From the NCBI GenBank assembly GCA_003576695.1, contig QOZQ01000014.1, forward strand, positions 62,001 to 126,000: 64,000 nt of DNA, given 5' to 3'. This DNA comes from Taklimakanibacter lacteus. Its GTDB lineage: Bacteria > Pseudomonadota > Alphaproteobacteria > Rhizobiales > Aestuariivirgaceae. Position 1 is the stretch's first letter. Every line of letters begins with the position of its first letter. The notes under the pieces are model-generated. The model was not told where the DNA came from. It saw nothing but the letters and a program-made list of their open reading frames with translations, and did no database searches. Position numbers and translations under genes: made by a program. This document shows positions 19,432-27,842 of the stretch, piece after piece.

Positions 19432-20220
19432 TCAGTCGATCTCGGAAATGATTCCGATATTCGCGATCAGCGGCTCCATCAGCAGCCCTTCTTCGCGCAG
19501 AAGGGCGACATGGCTTTCTGCCAGCGTGCCGGTCAGCTTGGTGAGCGGGCCTGCGATCGAAAGTGCACCCATCAGATTGCCGCCGACGATCACGGGCACG
19601 GACACCGCAAAGCCATGCGCCGTGGCCTCGCCGCGGCTGACCGCGAAGCCTGCGGCGGCAATGTCCTTCAGATCCGTTGCCAGCTTTTCGACATCGATCG
19701 ATTTCGGCGTGGCAAGACGCGCCAGGACGGTCGCATCCAGTATTTGCCGGCGCAGGCTTTCCGGTCCGAAGGCCAGCAGCACCTTCCCCGTCGCGCCGGC
19801 ATAGAGCGGCCGCACCTGTCCTTCCGGGATGACGAAGCGAACCCCTTCGGTCGATTCGCAATGCGCCAGCACCAGCCGGTCGAGGCCCTGCACCACCGAA
19901 TAGAAGGCCGTGTCGCCGCTCGCTTGCGCGAGCCGGGTCAGGGACGGGCGAACCAGGTTGGCGATCTCGGCATAGCGGCTCTGCACCAGCCGGCCGAGAC
20001 CGAACACCTTGGGGCCGAGCGTATAGCGGCCTACCGCCTCGCTGAACTCCAGATAGCCCTGCGCCTGCAAAGTGCCCCCGAAGCGCAAGATTCGGCTGCG
20101 GTTGAGGCCCGTGCGCTCATACAGATCTTTCAGCGTCAGCCCCTGATCGCGGTCGAACGCCTCGAGGATGCGCAGGGCCGAAGCCACCGACTGGACGTGA
20201 CGTTCTGCTTCTTTTCCCAT
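19432..20220 (-). CDS. IclR-family transcriptional regulator
   Basis: A 262-residue regulator. The N-terminal winged helix includes VQSVASALRILEAFDRDQGLTLKDLYERTGLNRSRILRFGGTL (residues about 8-52). The C-terminal effector domain includes YSVVQGLDRLVLAHCEST and RPLYAGATGKVLLAFG. It is the first gene of the RraA-TctBAC operon and ends 26 bases before it. A perfect inverted repeat immediately precedes its ATG, and I see no Shine-Dalgarno sequence, so it may be autoregulated and possibly leaderless. Confidence 0.9.
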   Translation of the reverse strand: MGKEAERHVQSVASALRILEAFDRDQGLTLKDLYERTGLNRSRILRFGGTLQAQGYLEFSEAVGRYTLGPKVFGLGRLVQSRYAEIANLVRPSLTRLAQASGDTAFYSVVQGLDRLVLAHCESTEGVRFVIPEGQVRPLYAGATGKVLLAFGPESLRRQILDATVLARLATPKSIDVEKLATDLKDIAAAGFAVSRGEATAHGFAVSVPVIVGGNLMGALSIAGPLTKLTGTLAESHVALLREEGLLMEPLIANIGIISEID

Positions 20221-20237
20221 TTTCTACTCAGTAGAAA
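20221..20237. promoter_or_regulatory. Candidate IclR operator
   Basis: Perfect 7-3-7 inverted repeat tttctactcagtagaaa directly abutting the IclR start codon, inside an AT-rich stretch (20221-20270) that also has -10-like sequences. IclR proteins often bind pseudopalindromes in their own promoter; the assignment is inferred from position. Confidence 0.5.
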
Positions 20238-20380
20238 TTATTTTCTATTTTTATGATAGTATCTTCAATGGCTTGCCGGGTCAAGCGCAAGCGTCGTTCC
20301 CGCTTCATCTGAGTGATGAAACCTGCCAGAAATGGGGACCGACCCGTTCATTGCACGGCCCAACTCACCCGGAGTCCCCC

Positions 20381-21880
20381 ATGCGATCCCTGTCCAAGCT
20401 TGTATGTGCCATGGCGCTGATGTGTCTGGCCTCGATGACCGCCTTCGCCGAGCAGGTCACCATCACCTTCATCCAGACCAATGACATCGACAAATTCGAA
20501 GGCTCGGGCGAGCGCGGCGGCTTTGCCCGCCTCAATGCGGTGGTCAGCGCCGAGCGCGCCAAGGGCGGTCATGTCGTCTATGGCCATGCCGGCGACATGA
20601 TCTCGCCCTCCCTCCTCTCCGGCCTCGACAAGGGCGAGCATACGATCATGCTCACCAATCTGGTGCCGCCCGACGCCTTCACGCCCGGCAACCATGAATA
20701 TGATTTCGGCCCCGATATCTTCCTCAAGCGCATGAGCGAGGCGAAATTCCCGCTCATCGCCGCCAATTTGCGCGATGCCGAGGGCAAGCCCGTCAAGGAC
20801 TTCACCGACACGCTGATGATCGAGCGCGGGCCGGTGAAGATCGGCATCGTCGGCTTGACGTCGGATGAGAGCTATCACGCCTCGAGCCCCGGCAATCTCA
20901 AGATCGCCAATGCGCTCGAGACAGGCCTCGCCAAGGCCAGGGAGTTGCGCGACCAGGGCGCCGATTTCGTCGTCGCCCTCACCCATTCGGGTCACGCCGA
21001 GGACCGCGCGATGTATGACAGCCGCCTCTTCGATCTGATCATGACCGGCCATGACCAGGATCTGCTCATCAACTACGACGGCCGCACCGCCATGATGGAA
21101 TCCTATGAGCAGGCCGATTTCGTAACCATCGCCGATATCGCCTTCGACATCTCCGAGAAGGACGGCAAGCGGACCGTCAAATGGCGTCCGAGCTTCCGGG
21201 TGATCGATACCAGGGACGTGACGCCCGATCCCGAGACCAAGGCCAGGACGGATGAGCTCGCCGCGATGCTGGCGAAGGAGCTCGATGTCGCCATCGGCAC
21301 CACGACGACGGCGCTCGATTCGCGCCGCGCCACGGTGCGCACCGGCGAAGCCGCCATGGGCAATCTCGTCGCCGATGCGCTGCGCGAAGCCGTCAATGCC
21401 GATGTCGCCATCACCAATGGCGGCGGCTTGCGCGGCAACAAGGAATATCCGGCGGGCCACGCCTTGACGCGCAAGGATGTGCTGACCGAGCTTCCCTTCG
21501 GCAACCGCACGATGAAGCTGCAGGTCTCCGGTGCCACCCTTCTCGCGGCCCTCGAGAACGGCTTCAGCGAGATCGAGGATGGCGGCGGCCGCTTTCCGCA
21601 GGTCTCGGGCCTCAAGGTCGAATATGATGCGGGCAAGCCTAAAGGCCAACGCGTCGTCGCGGTCGAGGCCAATGGCAAGCCGCTCGACGTCAATGCGAAA
21701 TACACCCTCGCCACCAATGATTTCATGGCCAATGGCGGCGACGGCTATGTGGTGTTCCGGGAAGCAAAGCCCCTGCTCACCGTGCGTGACGCCAAGCTGA
21801 TGGCCAATGACCTGATGGCCTATGTCACCGCCCGCAAGACGATCTCACCCTCTGTCGAAGGCCGCATCGTGAAGAAGTAA
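20381..21880 (+). CDS. Periplasmic 5'-nucleotidase / metallophosphatase
   Basis: A 499-residue protein from ATG 20381 with GGAG upstream and a signal peptide (MRSLSKLVCAMALMCLASMTAFAEQ). The N-terminal metallophosphoesterase domain has FIQTNDIDKFE, GHAGDMISPS, GNHEYDFG and THSGHAEDR. The C-terminal 5'-nucleotidase domain has GNLVADALREA, TNGGGLRG and NDFMANGGDGY. It hydrolyses nucleotides or related phosphoesters in the periplasm for salvage. The first metal motif reads TNDIDKFE rather than TNDxHG(R/H), a substitution in a metal-site region. Divergent from the IclR gene. Confidence 0.9.
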   Translation: MRSLSKLVCAMALMCLASMTAFAEQVTITFIQTNDIDKFEGSGERGGFARLNAVVSAERAKGGHVVYGHAGDMISPSLLSGLDKGEHTIMLTNLVPPDAFTPGNHEYDFGPDIFLKRMSEAKFPLIAANLRDAEGKPVKDFTDTLMIERGPVKIGIVGLTSDESYHASSPGNLKIANALETGLAKARELRDQGADFVVALTHSGHAEDRAMYDSRLFDLIMTGHDQDLLINYDGRTAMMESYEQADFVTIADIAFDISEKDGKRTVKWRPSFRVIDTRDVTPDPETKARTDELAAMLAKELDVAIGTTTTALDSRRATVRTGEAAMGNLVADALREAVNADVAITNGGGLRGNKEYPAGHALTRKDVLTELPFGNRTMKLQVSGATLLAALENGFSEIEDGGGRFPQVSGLKVEYDAGKPKGQRVVAVEANGKPLDVNAKYTLATNDFMANGGDGYVVFREAKPLLTVRDAKLMANDLMAYVTARKTISPSVEGRIVKK

Positions 21881-21884
21881 CTAC

Positions 21885-22090
21885 TTACCCTCGCCCCGCT
21901 TCAGCGGGGAGAGGGAGGGGCCCATTGCACAGCAATGGGAGGGTGAGGGGCCTATCGCAGATTAGAAACAAGTATTCGATCAAGAGGATGAGGCAGCTTT
22001 GCACCGTCCGTTGCCCCTCACCCTTCCCGCCGCTGCGCGGCGGGCCCCTTCCCTCTCCCCGCTGCGCTTCGCTTGCAGGGCGAGGGTAAA
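21885..22090. repeat. Palindromic intergenic repeat, family A, copy 2 (inverted pair)
   Basis: Fills the space between the convergent 5'-nucleotidase and cyclase genes. The left arm has hairpins ccccgc-ttca-gcgggg (21894-21909) and cccattgc-aca-gcaatggg (21921-21939). A 50-base spacer follows, then an arm in the opposite orientation (22015-22085) with cccgccgctgcgcggcggg and cctcaccc/gagggg elements. It may also act as a bidirectional transcript end. Confidence 0.7.
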
Positions 22091-22104
22091 ACGTCCCGAT
22101 CGCC

Positions 22105-23781
22105 TTACTTGTCCGCCGCCCGGCTCCACAGCCTGATCTTGCCGGTGCGGCCGCGCAATTCATGCTCGCCGCGGTCGGTGAATTCCTTGATCGCCGCCTC
22201 GCCGGCTTCGGCGCGGGCCGCCTGGACCACGCCGTCGCTCGCCAGGATGGCGATGTCGAGGGCGCGCGTCATTTCCTGGATGCGGCTCGCCACATTGACC
22301 GTGTCGCCGATGACCGCGAATTCCATGCGCCGCTCGCTGCCGATATCGCCCAGCACCACATCGCCGTGATGCAGCCCGATGCCGAGATAGAGCGGCTTGA
22401 GGCCGTTCTCGCGCCGCTTGGCGTTCCAGCGCGAGATCGCATCCGCCATCGCCGCCGCACAGGCCAGCGCATTGGCGGCATCGCGCTCGCCGGTCCGCGG
22501 CGTGCCGAAGGTCGCCATCAGCCCGTCGCCTAAGAATTTGTCGAGCGTCCCGCCATGGGCGAAGATCGCCTTCTCGAACATCCTGAGCAATTCGCGCAAC
22601 AGCGCCATCACCTGCATCGGCGGCATGGCCGCGCTGATCGACGTATAGCCCCAGATATCGGCGAACAGCACGGTCACGCGCTGGGTGCGCGCCTCATCGA
22701 GCCTGCCGCCCGACTGCATCAGGCCGTCCACCATATTGGGCGAGAAATAGCGCGCCAGATTGGCGCGCTTGCGCTCGGCTTCGCTCAAGCGCTTCTGCAC
22801 TTCCATCTGCCGCGTCACGTCGCGCAGGCCCCCCACCACGCGCCGCGGCCCCTCCTTGCCATAGACGATGAGGCCGCGCATGACGATCCACTGGGTGGCG
22901 CCGGGACGCGGCTCATGCCGGCATTCGAGATCGAAGGTCTCCTCACGCCGCTCGAATTTATGCCGCAAGGTGGCGCGCAGGAAATCGCCGTCCGACTTCA
23001 CGAAGCGGTTGATCAGCGCATCGAACCCCTCGCCCAGGCTTTCGGGCGCCAGCCCCAGCACCTCATGCAGGCGGGGCGAGAAGAACGTCTTGTCCGTCGC
23101 GATGTCCCAGTCGAACAGCCCGTCATTGGCGCCGCGCGCGGCCAGCGCATAGCGCTCTTCCGACAGCCTCACCTTCTCGTCAGACTGCTCGCGCTCGATG
23201 GCGCCGGCGATGAGGGCGGCGGCGGTCTTCAGCACATGGATGTCTTCCTTGCTCCATCGCCGCTCCTCCTTGCAGTCGTCGAAGCCGAGGAAGCCCCACC
23301 ATTTGCGCCGCACCATGATCGGCACGGAGATGAAGGACAAGGTGCCATGCTCGAGAAACACCTGCCGCGTATAGCCGGTCGTGTCGCTGAGGCGCGCCTG
23401 CACGATCTCGCCGCGCTCGCGCTTCTGCGCCCATTCGCCCAGATGCGCCGGGTCATCGCCATCCGAGATCGGCATGCCCTGGTAGCGCGGATCCTCGCTG
23501 AGCGGGGAAAGACCGTGATCGGCCCAGTCGAAGCGGCAGGATTGCACCCTGTGGCCCTCAGGTCCCTGATGCAGCTCGAACAGGGTCACCCGGCTCACTT
23601 CGGTCGCCCGGCCGAGACGCTTGAGGAAGTCCTTGACATGGTCGCGCCAGCCGCCCGGCACCACCAGCGTCGCCGCATAGGCGATCGTGTCGAGCATCGC
23701 CAGCCGCCTCTTGGCCTCGATGATCGCATCGGGCCCGATGACGGCCAGCAGGTCCTGGTCGACCGGCGGTCTTGTCTTCAT
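22105..23781 (-). CDS. Class III adenylate/guanylate cyclase with GAF and PAS domains
   Basis: A 558-residue soluble protein. Residues about 20-200 resemble a GAF sensor (SFISVPIMVRRKWWGFLGFDDCKEERRWSKED). About 205-330 form a PAS/PAC unit (ERYALAARGANDGLFDWDI and VVGGLRDVTRQ). A short linker (SEAERKRANLARYFSPNMVDGLM) leads to the catalytic domain (about 365-545). Both metal aspartates (LFADIWGY and GDGLMATFG), the LDKFLGDG lysine and the VNVASRI Asn/Arg pair are present, so it should be active, probably making cAMP. No membrane segment. Stand-alone gene. Confidence 0.9.
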   Translation of the reverse strand: MKTRPPVDQDLLAVIGPDAIIEAKRRLAMLDTIAYAATLVVPGGWRDHVKDFLKRLGRATEVSRVTLFELHQGPEGHRVQSCRFDWADHGLSPLSEDPRYQGMPISDGDDPAHLGEWAQKRERGEIVQARLSDTTGYTRQVFLEHGTLSFISVPIMVRRKWWGFLGFDDCKEERRWSKEDIHVLKTAAALIAGAIEREQSDEKVRLSEERYALAARGANDGLFDWDIATDKTFFSPRLHEVLGLAPESLGEGFDALINRFVKSDGDFLRATLRHKFERREETFDLECRHEPRPGATQWIVMRGLIVYGKEGPRRVVGGLRDVTRQMEVQKRLSEAERKRANLARYFSPNMVDGLMQSGGRLDEARTQRVTVLFADIWGYTSISAAMPPMQVMALLRELLRMFEKAIFAHGGTLDKFLGDGLMATFGTPRTGERDAANALACAAAMADAISRWNAKRRENGLKPLYLGIGLHHGDVVLGDIGSERRMEFAVIGDTVNVASRIQEMTRALDIAILASDGVVQAARAEAGEAAIKEFTDRGEHELRGRTGKIRLWSRAADK

Positions 23782-23932
23782 ATCTGCCGCTATCCCGAAA
23801 TGTGAGTCGCGTGCCCCGCGGCTTTTCCGCTCTACAGGATCGCGGCGCAGAAGGAAACGGGCCTCGCATCAGTGGTACGGCCCGGCGCCGGCCTGCTTTG
23901 ACAGATCCCTGCCCTTTCCCTTAGATGCGCCC

Positions 23933-25750
23933 ATGTTTCAGTCATTCGACGACGTTTCCGAAGGTCATCTCTCGCCCGAGCGCGTGACGCGCCTGCGCGA
24001 GGAGCTCAACCGCCGCCATCTCGACGGCTTCATCATCCCCCGCCAGGACGAGTTCCAGGGCGAATATGTGGCGCCCTATGCCGAAAGGCTGCGCTGGCTG
24101 ACGGGCTTCGCCGGCTCCTGGGGCCTTGCCATCCTGATGAAGGACCGGGGCGCCATTTTCGTCGATGGCCGCTACACGATCCAGGTGCGCAAGCAGGTCG
24201 ATACCGGGATCTTCGCCCCGCGCCATCTCGTCGAGGAGCCGCCGGCCGACTGGCTGGAGAAGGAACTGAAGCCCGGCGAAGTCCTGGGCTATGACCCGTG
24301 GCTGATGACCGCCGACCAGGTCTCCCGCTTCGAGAAGGCCGTCGCCAAAGCGGGCGCCAGGCTCGTCGCCCTCGACAGCAACCCGCTCGATGCGATCTGG
24401 ACCGACCAGCCGAAGCGGCCGATGAAGCCGGTCTCGGTGCAGCCGACGCAGTTCTCCGGCAGGAGCTCCAGGGACAAGCTCGCCGATGTGGCGAAGAGCC
24501 TCGAAAAGTCAGGCGCCGATGCGGTGGTGCTGACGCAGCCCGATTCCGTCGCCTGGGCCTTCAATATCCGCGGCGGCGATGTCGCCTATACGCCGGTGGT
24601 GCTGAGCTATGCCATCCTGCGCCGCGACGGCGAGGCCGAACTGTTCATCGACCAGACCAAACTGCCGGAAGATGTGGCCGCCCATCTCAAGGGCATCGTG
24701 CGCCTGCGCGCGCCGCAGGAGATCGAAGCCTCGCTCGCCCAACTGGGCGAGAAGAAAGCGCGCGTCCAGATCGATCCCGACTGGGCGCCGGAGCGCATTC
24801 GCGCCGTGCTGGCGGGCGCCGGCGCCGAGATCGTCCCCGCCAAGGACCCATGCATGCTGCCCAAGGCGCGCAAGAACGCGGTCGAGCAGGAAGGCGCCCG
24901 CGCCGCGCAGAAGCGCGACGGCGTCGCCATGTCGCGCTTCCTGTGCTGGCTCGATCAGGCAGCGCCCAAAGGCGGCGAGGACGAGGTCAGCGTCGCCACC
25001 AGGCTCGCCTGGTTCCGCAATGAAGGCGGCATGCTGAAGGACCTGTCCTTCGATTCGATATCGGGCGTCGGCCCCAATGCCGCCATTCCGCATTATCGCG
25101 TGTCGAAGGCGACGGCGCTGCCCTTGAAGAAAGGCGATATCTATCTCATCGACTCGGGCGCCCAGTATCAGGACGGCACCACCGACATCACCCGCACCAT
25201 CATTGTCGGCGAGCCCACGGCAGAAATGAAGGATCGCTTCACCCGCGTGCTCAAGGGCATGATCGCTCTGTCGCGCATCCGCTTTCCCAAGGGGACCTGC
25301 GGCAGCCAGCTCGATGTGCTGGCGCGCCAGCCGCAATGGATGGCGGGCCTCGATTTCGATCACGGCACCGGCCATGGCGTCGGAAGCTACCTCTCTGTGC
25401 ATGAGGGCCCTGCCCGCATCAACAAGTCGGACAGGACGCCGCTCGAGCCCGGCATGATCCTCTCCAACGAGCCCGGCTATTACAAGGAAGGCCAGTATGG
25501 CATCCGCATCGAGAATCTCATTCTCGTGCGCGAGGCCGAGGCCATTCAGGGCGGCGAGCGCCCAATGATGTCCTTCGAGACCCTCACTTTGTGCCCGATC
25601 GACCGAAGGCTCATCGAACCCGGCTTGCTCAGTCCCGAAGAGCTCGCCTGGCTCAACGCCTATCACGCCCGCGTCGAGCGCGAGATCGGCGCCTTCCTGG
25701 AGGGCGCCGATCTGGCCTGGCTGAAACAGGCCTGCGGGCCGGTTGGTTGA
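23933..25750 (+). CDS. Aminopeptidase P (M24B family)
   Basis: A 605-residue protein of the long, three-domain eukaryotic-like aminopeptidase P type that removes N-terminal residues before proline. Two creatinase-like N-terminal domains (HLDGFIIPRQDEFQGEYVAPYAERLRWLTGFAGSWG region, then a second) precede the pita-bread domain. Its metal ligands are visible: DSGAQYQDGTTDITR (two Asp), GTGHGVGSYLSVHEGP (His), NEPGYY (Glu) and RIENL (Glu). ATG 23933 gives a start just before the first domain. Divergent from the cyclase gene. Confidence 0.92.
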   Translation: MFQSFDDVSEGHLSPERVTRLREELNRRHLDGFIIPRQDEFQGEYVAPYAERLRWLTGFAGSWGLAILMKDRGAIFVDGRYTIQVRKQVDTGIFAPRHLVEEPPADWLEKELKPGEVLGYDPWLMTADQVSRFEKAVAKAGARLVALDSNPLDAIWTDQPKRPMKPVSVQPTQFSGRSSRDKLADVAKSLEKSGADAVVLTQPDSVAWAFNIRGGDVAYTPVVLSYAILRRDGEAELFIDQTKLPEDVAAHLKGIVRLRAPQEIEASLAQLGEKKARVQIDPDWAPERIRAVLAGAGAEIVPAKDPCMLPKARKNAVEQEGARAAQKRDGVAMSRFLCWLDQAAPKGGEDEVSVATRLAWFRNEGGMLKDLSFDSISGVGPNAAIPHYRVSKATALPLKKGDIYLIDSGAQYQDGTTDITRTIIVGEPTAEMKDRFTRVLKGMIALSRIRFPKGTCGSQLDVLARQPQWMAGLDFDHGTGHGVGSYLSVHEGPARINKSDRTPLEPGMILSNEPGYYKEGQYGIRIENLILVREAEAIQGGERPMMSFETLTLCPIDRRLIEPGLLSPEELAWLNAYHARVEREIGAFLEGADLAWLKQACGPVG

Positions 25751-25756
25751 TAGAGA

Positions 25757-25885
25757 GCCACCCCTCCGGCTTTCCCTTTCTCCCGTGCGAAGCATGGGAG
25801 AAGATGGCCGTCCTTGCTCCGCCAAAGCGAAGTTCTCAGCTTCGCGAAGGCGAGAGGCCGGATGAGAGCTCTCGTCCCACCCACC
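25757..25885. repeat. Palindromic intergenic repeat, family A, copy 3
   Basis: After the aminopeptidase gene: ctcccgtgcgaagcatgggag hairpin core (about 25780-25800), then agaagatggccgt and cgaggccggatgagagctctc, resembling the 13.1-kb copy. It marks the border between the housekeeping genes and the accessory island. Confidence 0.6.
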
Positions 25886-25985
25886 GAAATTCGAAATTAC
25901 GTGTTTCGCTCTCGGGAAGCTGTCGATTTTTTAGTCCGGTCTTGGGCGCTGTATATATTTTGGGGCCTCAAGGAACTTGCCGCAG

Positions 25986-26393
25986 ATGAACAATACTCTG
26001 AATGACGAACTTCCTGTCTTTTTTCTTGAGCCAAACGATGAAATGCTCGCCCTCGTCTCCGCTTTCTTGGAAGGGCTACCTATAACTTCAGAATCCGAGG
26101 TCATGAAAGATCGACGGAAAGAGAAGCCAGAAGTCGGCGACAAGGAGCGGACCATTGCGTCCGTTGGGACTCTACTCAAACGGTATCACGCAGAACATAT
26201 GACCGAAGTCGGCAGTGTACCGTGGAGCTTTGACTACATGATCGGTGACTATCGGACGTCCAATCGACCCGAACTTCAGGGGATGTGTATACTTACCAGG
26301 TTAATTTCACCCAATCCGGAAGACGGAAAGATCCTATATGGGTCGACTGTTTTTCGAACAGGTCTGGATCGCTTTGTGTATTGGCTGGAGTAA
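25986..26393 (+). CDS. Small acidic cytosolic protein, unknown (possible orphan immunity protein)
   Basis: A 135-residue protein with no signal peptide, membrane segment or family I recognise. ATG 25986 has AAGGA eleven bases upstream; an in-frame TTG at 25977 is too close to it. It is acidic at the N-terminus (NDELPVFFLEPNDEML) and has many aromatic residues near the end (YMIGDYRTS, RFVYWLE). Base composition is lower in GC than its neighbours. It sits at the edge of an island of toxin fragments and candidate immunity genes but on the opposite strand. An immunity role is inferred from place, size and composition only. Confidence 0.55.
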   Translation: MNNTLNDELPVFFLEPNDEMLALVSAFLEGLPITSESEVMKDRRKEKPEVGDKERTIASVGTLLKRYHAEHMTEVGSVPWSFDYMIGDYRTSNRPELQGMCILTRLISPNPEDGKILYGSTVFRTGLDRFVYWLE

Positions 26394-26399
26394 TTTCCC

Positions 26400-26554
26400 C
26401 TACCTTTTTCGCAATTTCGGTGATGTGGTGGACGGCGCCCGCCAGCGGCATCTGATGTGCCAAGATGGGTCCGTTGTAAGATCCATCTGAGGAGCCATCC
26501 ACCATGACGAAGATTACCACCATTGGCAATTTCGGTGACAGTGCACTTAATTAG
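26400..26554 (+). pseudogene. 5' remnant of an IS110-like transposase gene
   Basis: ATG 26504 with AGGAG nine bases upstream opens MTKITTIG, which matches the usual start of IS110-family transposases (MxITxIGxDLAK). Coding continuity is lost after eight codons where an aatttcggtgacagtgc repeat begins (26528), and a stop follows at 26552. The preceding 100 bases are probably the leader of that element. The family call rests on a very short match. Confidence 0.4.
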
Positions 26555-26919
26555 AATTTCGGTGACAGTGCTGGACTGCACCCCTTGAGTGAGACACGGT
26601 AATTTCGGTTACAGGTATCCCAAAGGAGGACGGCCTGTGCTGAAGAGAAGCAGCAAATCGAAGAGCGGCCAATATCCGCTAGCGTTCAAGGTCAAGGCGA
26701 TTAAACGGGTCGAACGCGGTGAGGGCGTTTGGCCAGTGGCGCGCGATCTGGGGGTGACGCGCAAGGCTTTGTACGGCTGGATCAGGGCTTTCAAGGCGCA
26801 TGGAATTTCGGTGACAGTGCATTTAATTTAAGTGCGCTGTCATCGACAGCTGCCGTCAGCTCAAGATCCTTGGGAGTCAACCGAAATCGATGGGAGTTAA
26901 ATGCACTGTCACCGAAATC
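26528..26919. mobile_element. Degenerate IS remnant with inverted aatttcggtgacagtgc ends
   Basis: Copies of aatttcggtgacagtgc begin at 26528, 26555 and 26805 (forward) and the complement ends at 26918. A related aatttcggttacag lies at 26601. The outermost copies face each other as terminal inverted repeats of a ~390-base unit. Inside it is a second IS end (ctggactgcacccc at 26570-26585, like the ends of IS3-family elements) with the transposase fragment at 26637. The pattern implies repeated insertion and deletion between like ends. Confidence 0.65.
26637..26831 (+). pseudogene. Truncated IS3-type transposase OrfA (HTH part)
   Basis: GTG 26637 behind a perfect AAAGGAGGA site opens a basic helix-turn-helix protein (PLAFKVKAIKRVERGEGV, VARDLGVTRKALYGWIRAFKAHG), the N-terminal domain of IS3-family OrfA (HTH_Tnp_1). 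After 56 codons the reading frame enters another aatttcggtgacagtgc end at 26805 and stops at 26831, so OrfA is cut and OrfB is missing. Not functional as a transposase. Confidence 0.75.
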
Positions 26920-26937
26920 GCCGATTGATGAAACCTC

Positions 26938-27204
26938 TCACGAGCTAACAAGAAAAAAGAACGTGAAAACGCCACATAGAACGCCAACGGAGGACGCGAT
27001 CTGTATGGAAGACTTCCATCCAGTGAACGCTACTCCGCCGAAAACATACAAAGCAAAGAGAAAAATAGACTGGAGCGGATAGTTCTTCCAAAGGAAGGCG
27101 GCTATCGTATAGGTAAGTATCGCAGCGACTAGGGCGATAGCGACATAAAAAAACATGGATCTCGAGCGTTCAATTTTCGGAAGGCCGTTATGCTCCTCTT
27201 TCAC
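26938..27204 (-). CDS. Small three-helix membrane protein, candidate immunity protein
   Basis: An 88-residue protein with three hydrophobic segments (about residues 18-40, 46-63 and 68-87) and little outside the membrane. It starts with GTG 27204, overlapping the stop of the toxin-tail gene as GTGA; ATG at residue 17 is an alternative. The arrangement, toxin C-terminus overlapping a small membrane gene, is typical of immunity proteins to pore-forming or periplasm-acting toxin tips. No family is recognised. Confidence 0.6.
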   Translation of the reverse strand: MKEEHNGLPKIERSRSMFFYVAIALVAAILTYTIAAFLWKNYPLQSIFLFALYVFGGVAFTGWKSSIQIASSVGVLCGVFTFFFLVSS

Positions 27205-27842
27205 TTTGGCGCCCCAATCACTCCGTGCTTTAACAAATACACTGCAGCCTCTTTCGGATGATTAATCACGAGGTCGCGAGCATCTTCGACAGCACGTGTC
27301 GTACTACCAATTATAGCTGCAGGTCCTAATCGGGTAATAGTCCCCATAACAGCTCGGCCACCCAAAAAGTAATAGAGCTCCTGATTTTCCGTCTCGAAAG
27401 CATCATAGCCCACTCTCAGTTTCGACATAACCTCCTCGCGGAACTTTGGATCCTCAGCCATTTGCTTCGCAATATAATCGACTGCTTTTCCTTCTTGTTC
27501 CCATTTCAGCCTTTCTTCGGCTCCAAAGAGTCCTATACCTCGCGCCATGAAACGCAGCGCATTGCCTACACCGGGGAATATCGAATAGGCACCATTCACA
27601 ATCGCGTTAGCCTTCTCACCAATTGTACATTGCTGCGCAGCGCATTTATTCCATAGATTTGCAAAAGCTGCGGTAATCGCGCCATTAGCAAACTTACCCC
27701 CTGTAAGTACGGATGCAGTTCCGCCAGCGATACCCACTATCAATGTGTCAGCAATTATGTTCCCTTGCGAGATCGCATTTGATACCATACCCGATGCAGC
27801 ACCGACGGCATTGGAAATGAAGCCATTGAGGAAGCTACCAGA
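27201..27842 (-). pseudogene. Orphan C-terminal fragment of a polymorphic toxin
   Basis: The coding frame (about 213 codons) begins at the end of an IS remnant (27842) and has no start of its own; an ATG at 27860 lies in the IS end. Residues about 10-60 (GFISNAVGAASGMVSNAI, GIAGGTASVLTGGKFANGAI, TAAFANLWNKC) match the conserved segment before the toxin tip in filamentous-haemagglutinin and RHS-type polymorphic toxins. The last ~150 residues (from AAQQCTIGEKANAIVNGAYS to HGVIGAPK) would be the variable tip, with hydrophobic patches; its activity is not recognised. Orphan modules like this can be recombined onto full-length toxins. Confidence 0.7.
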
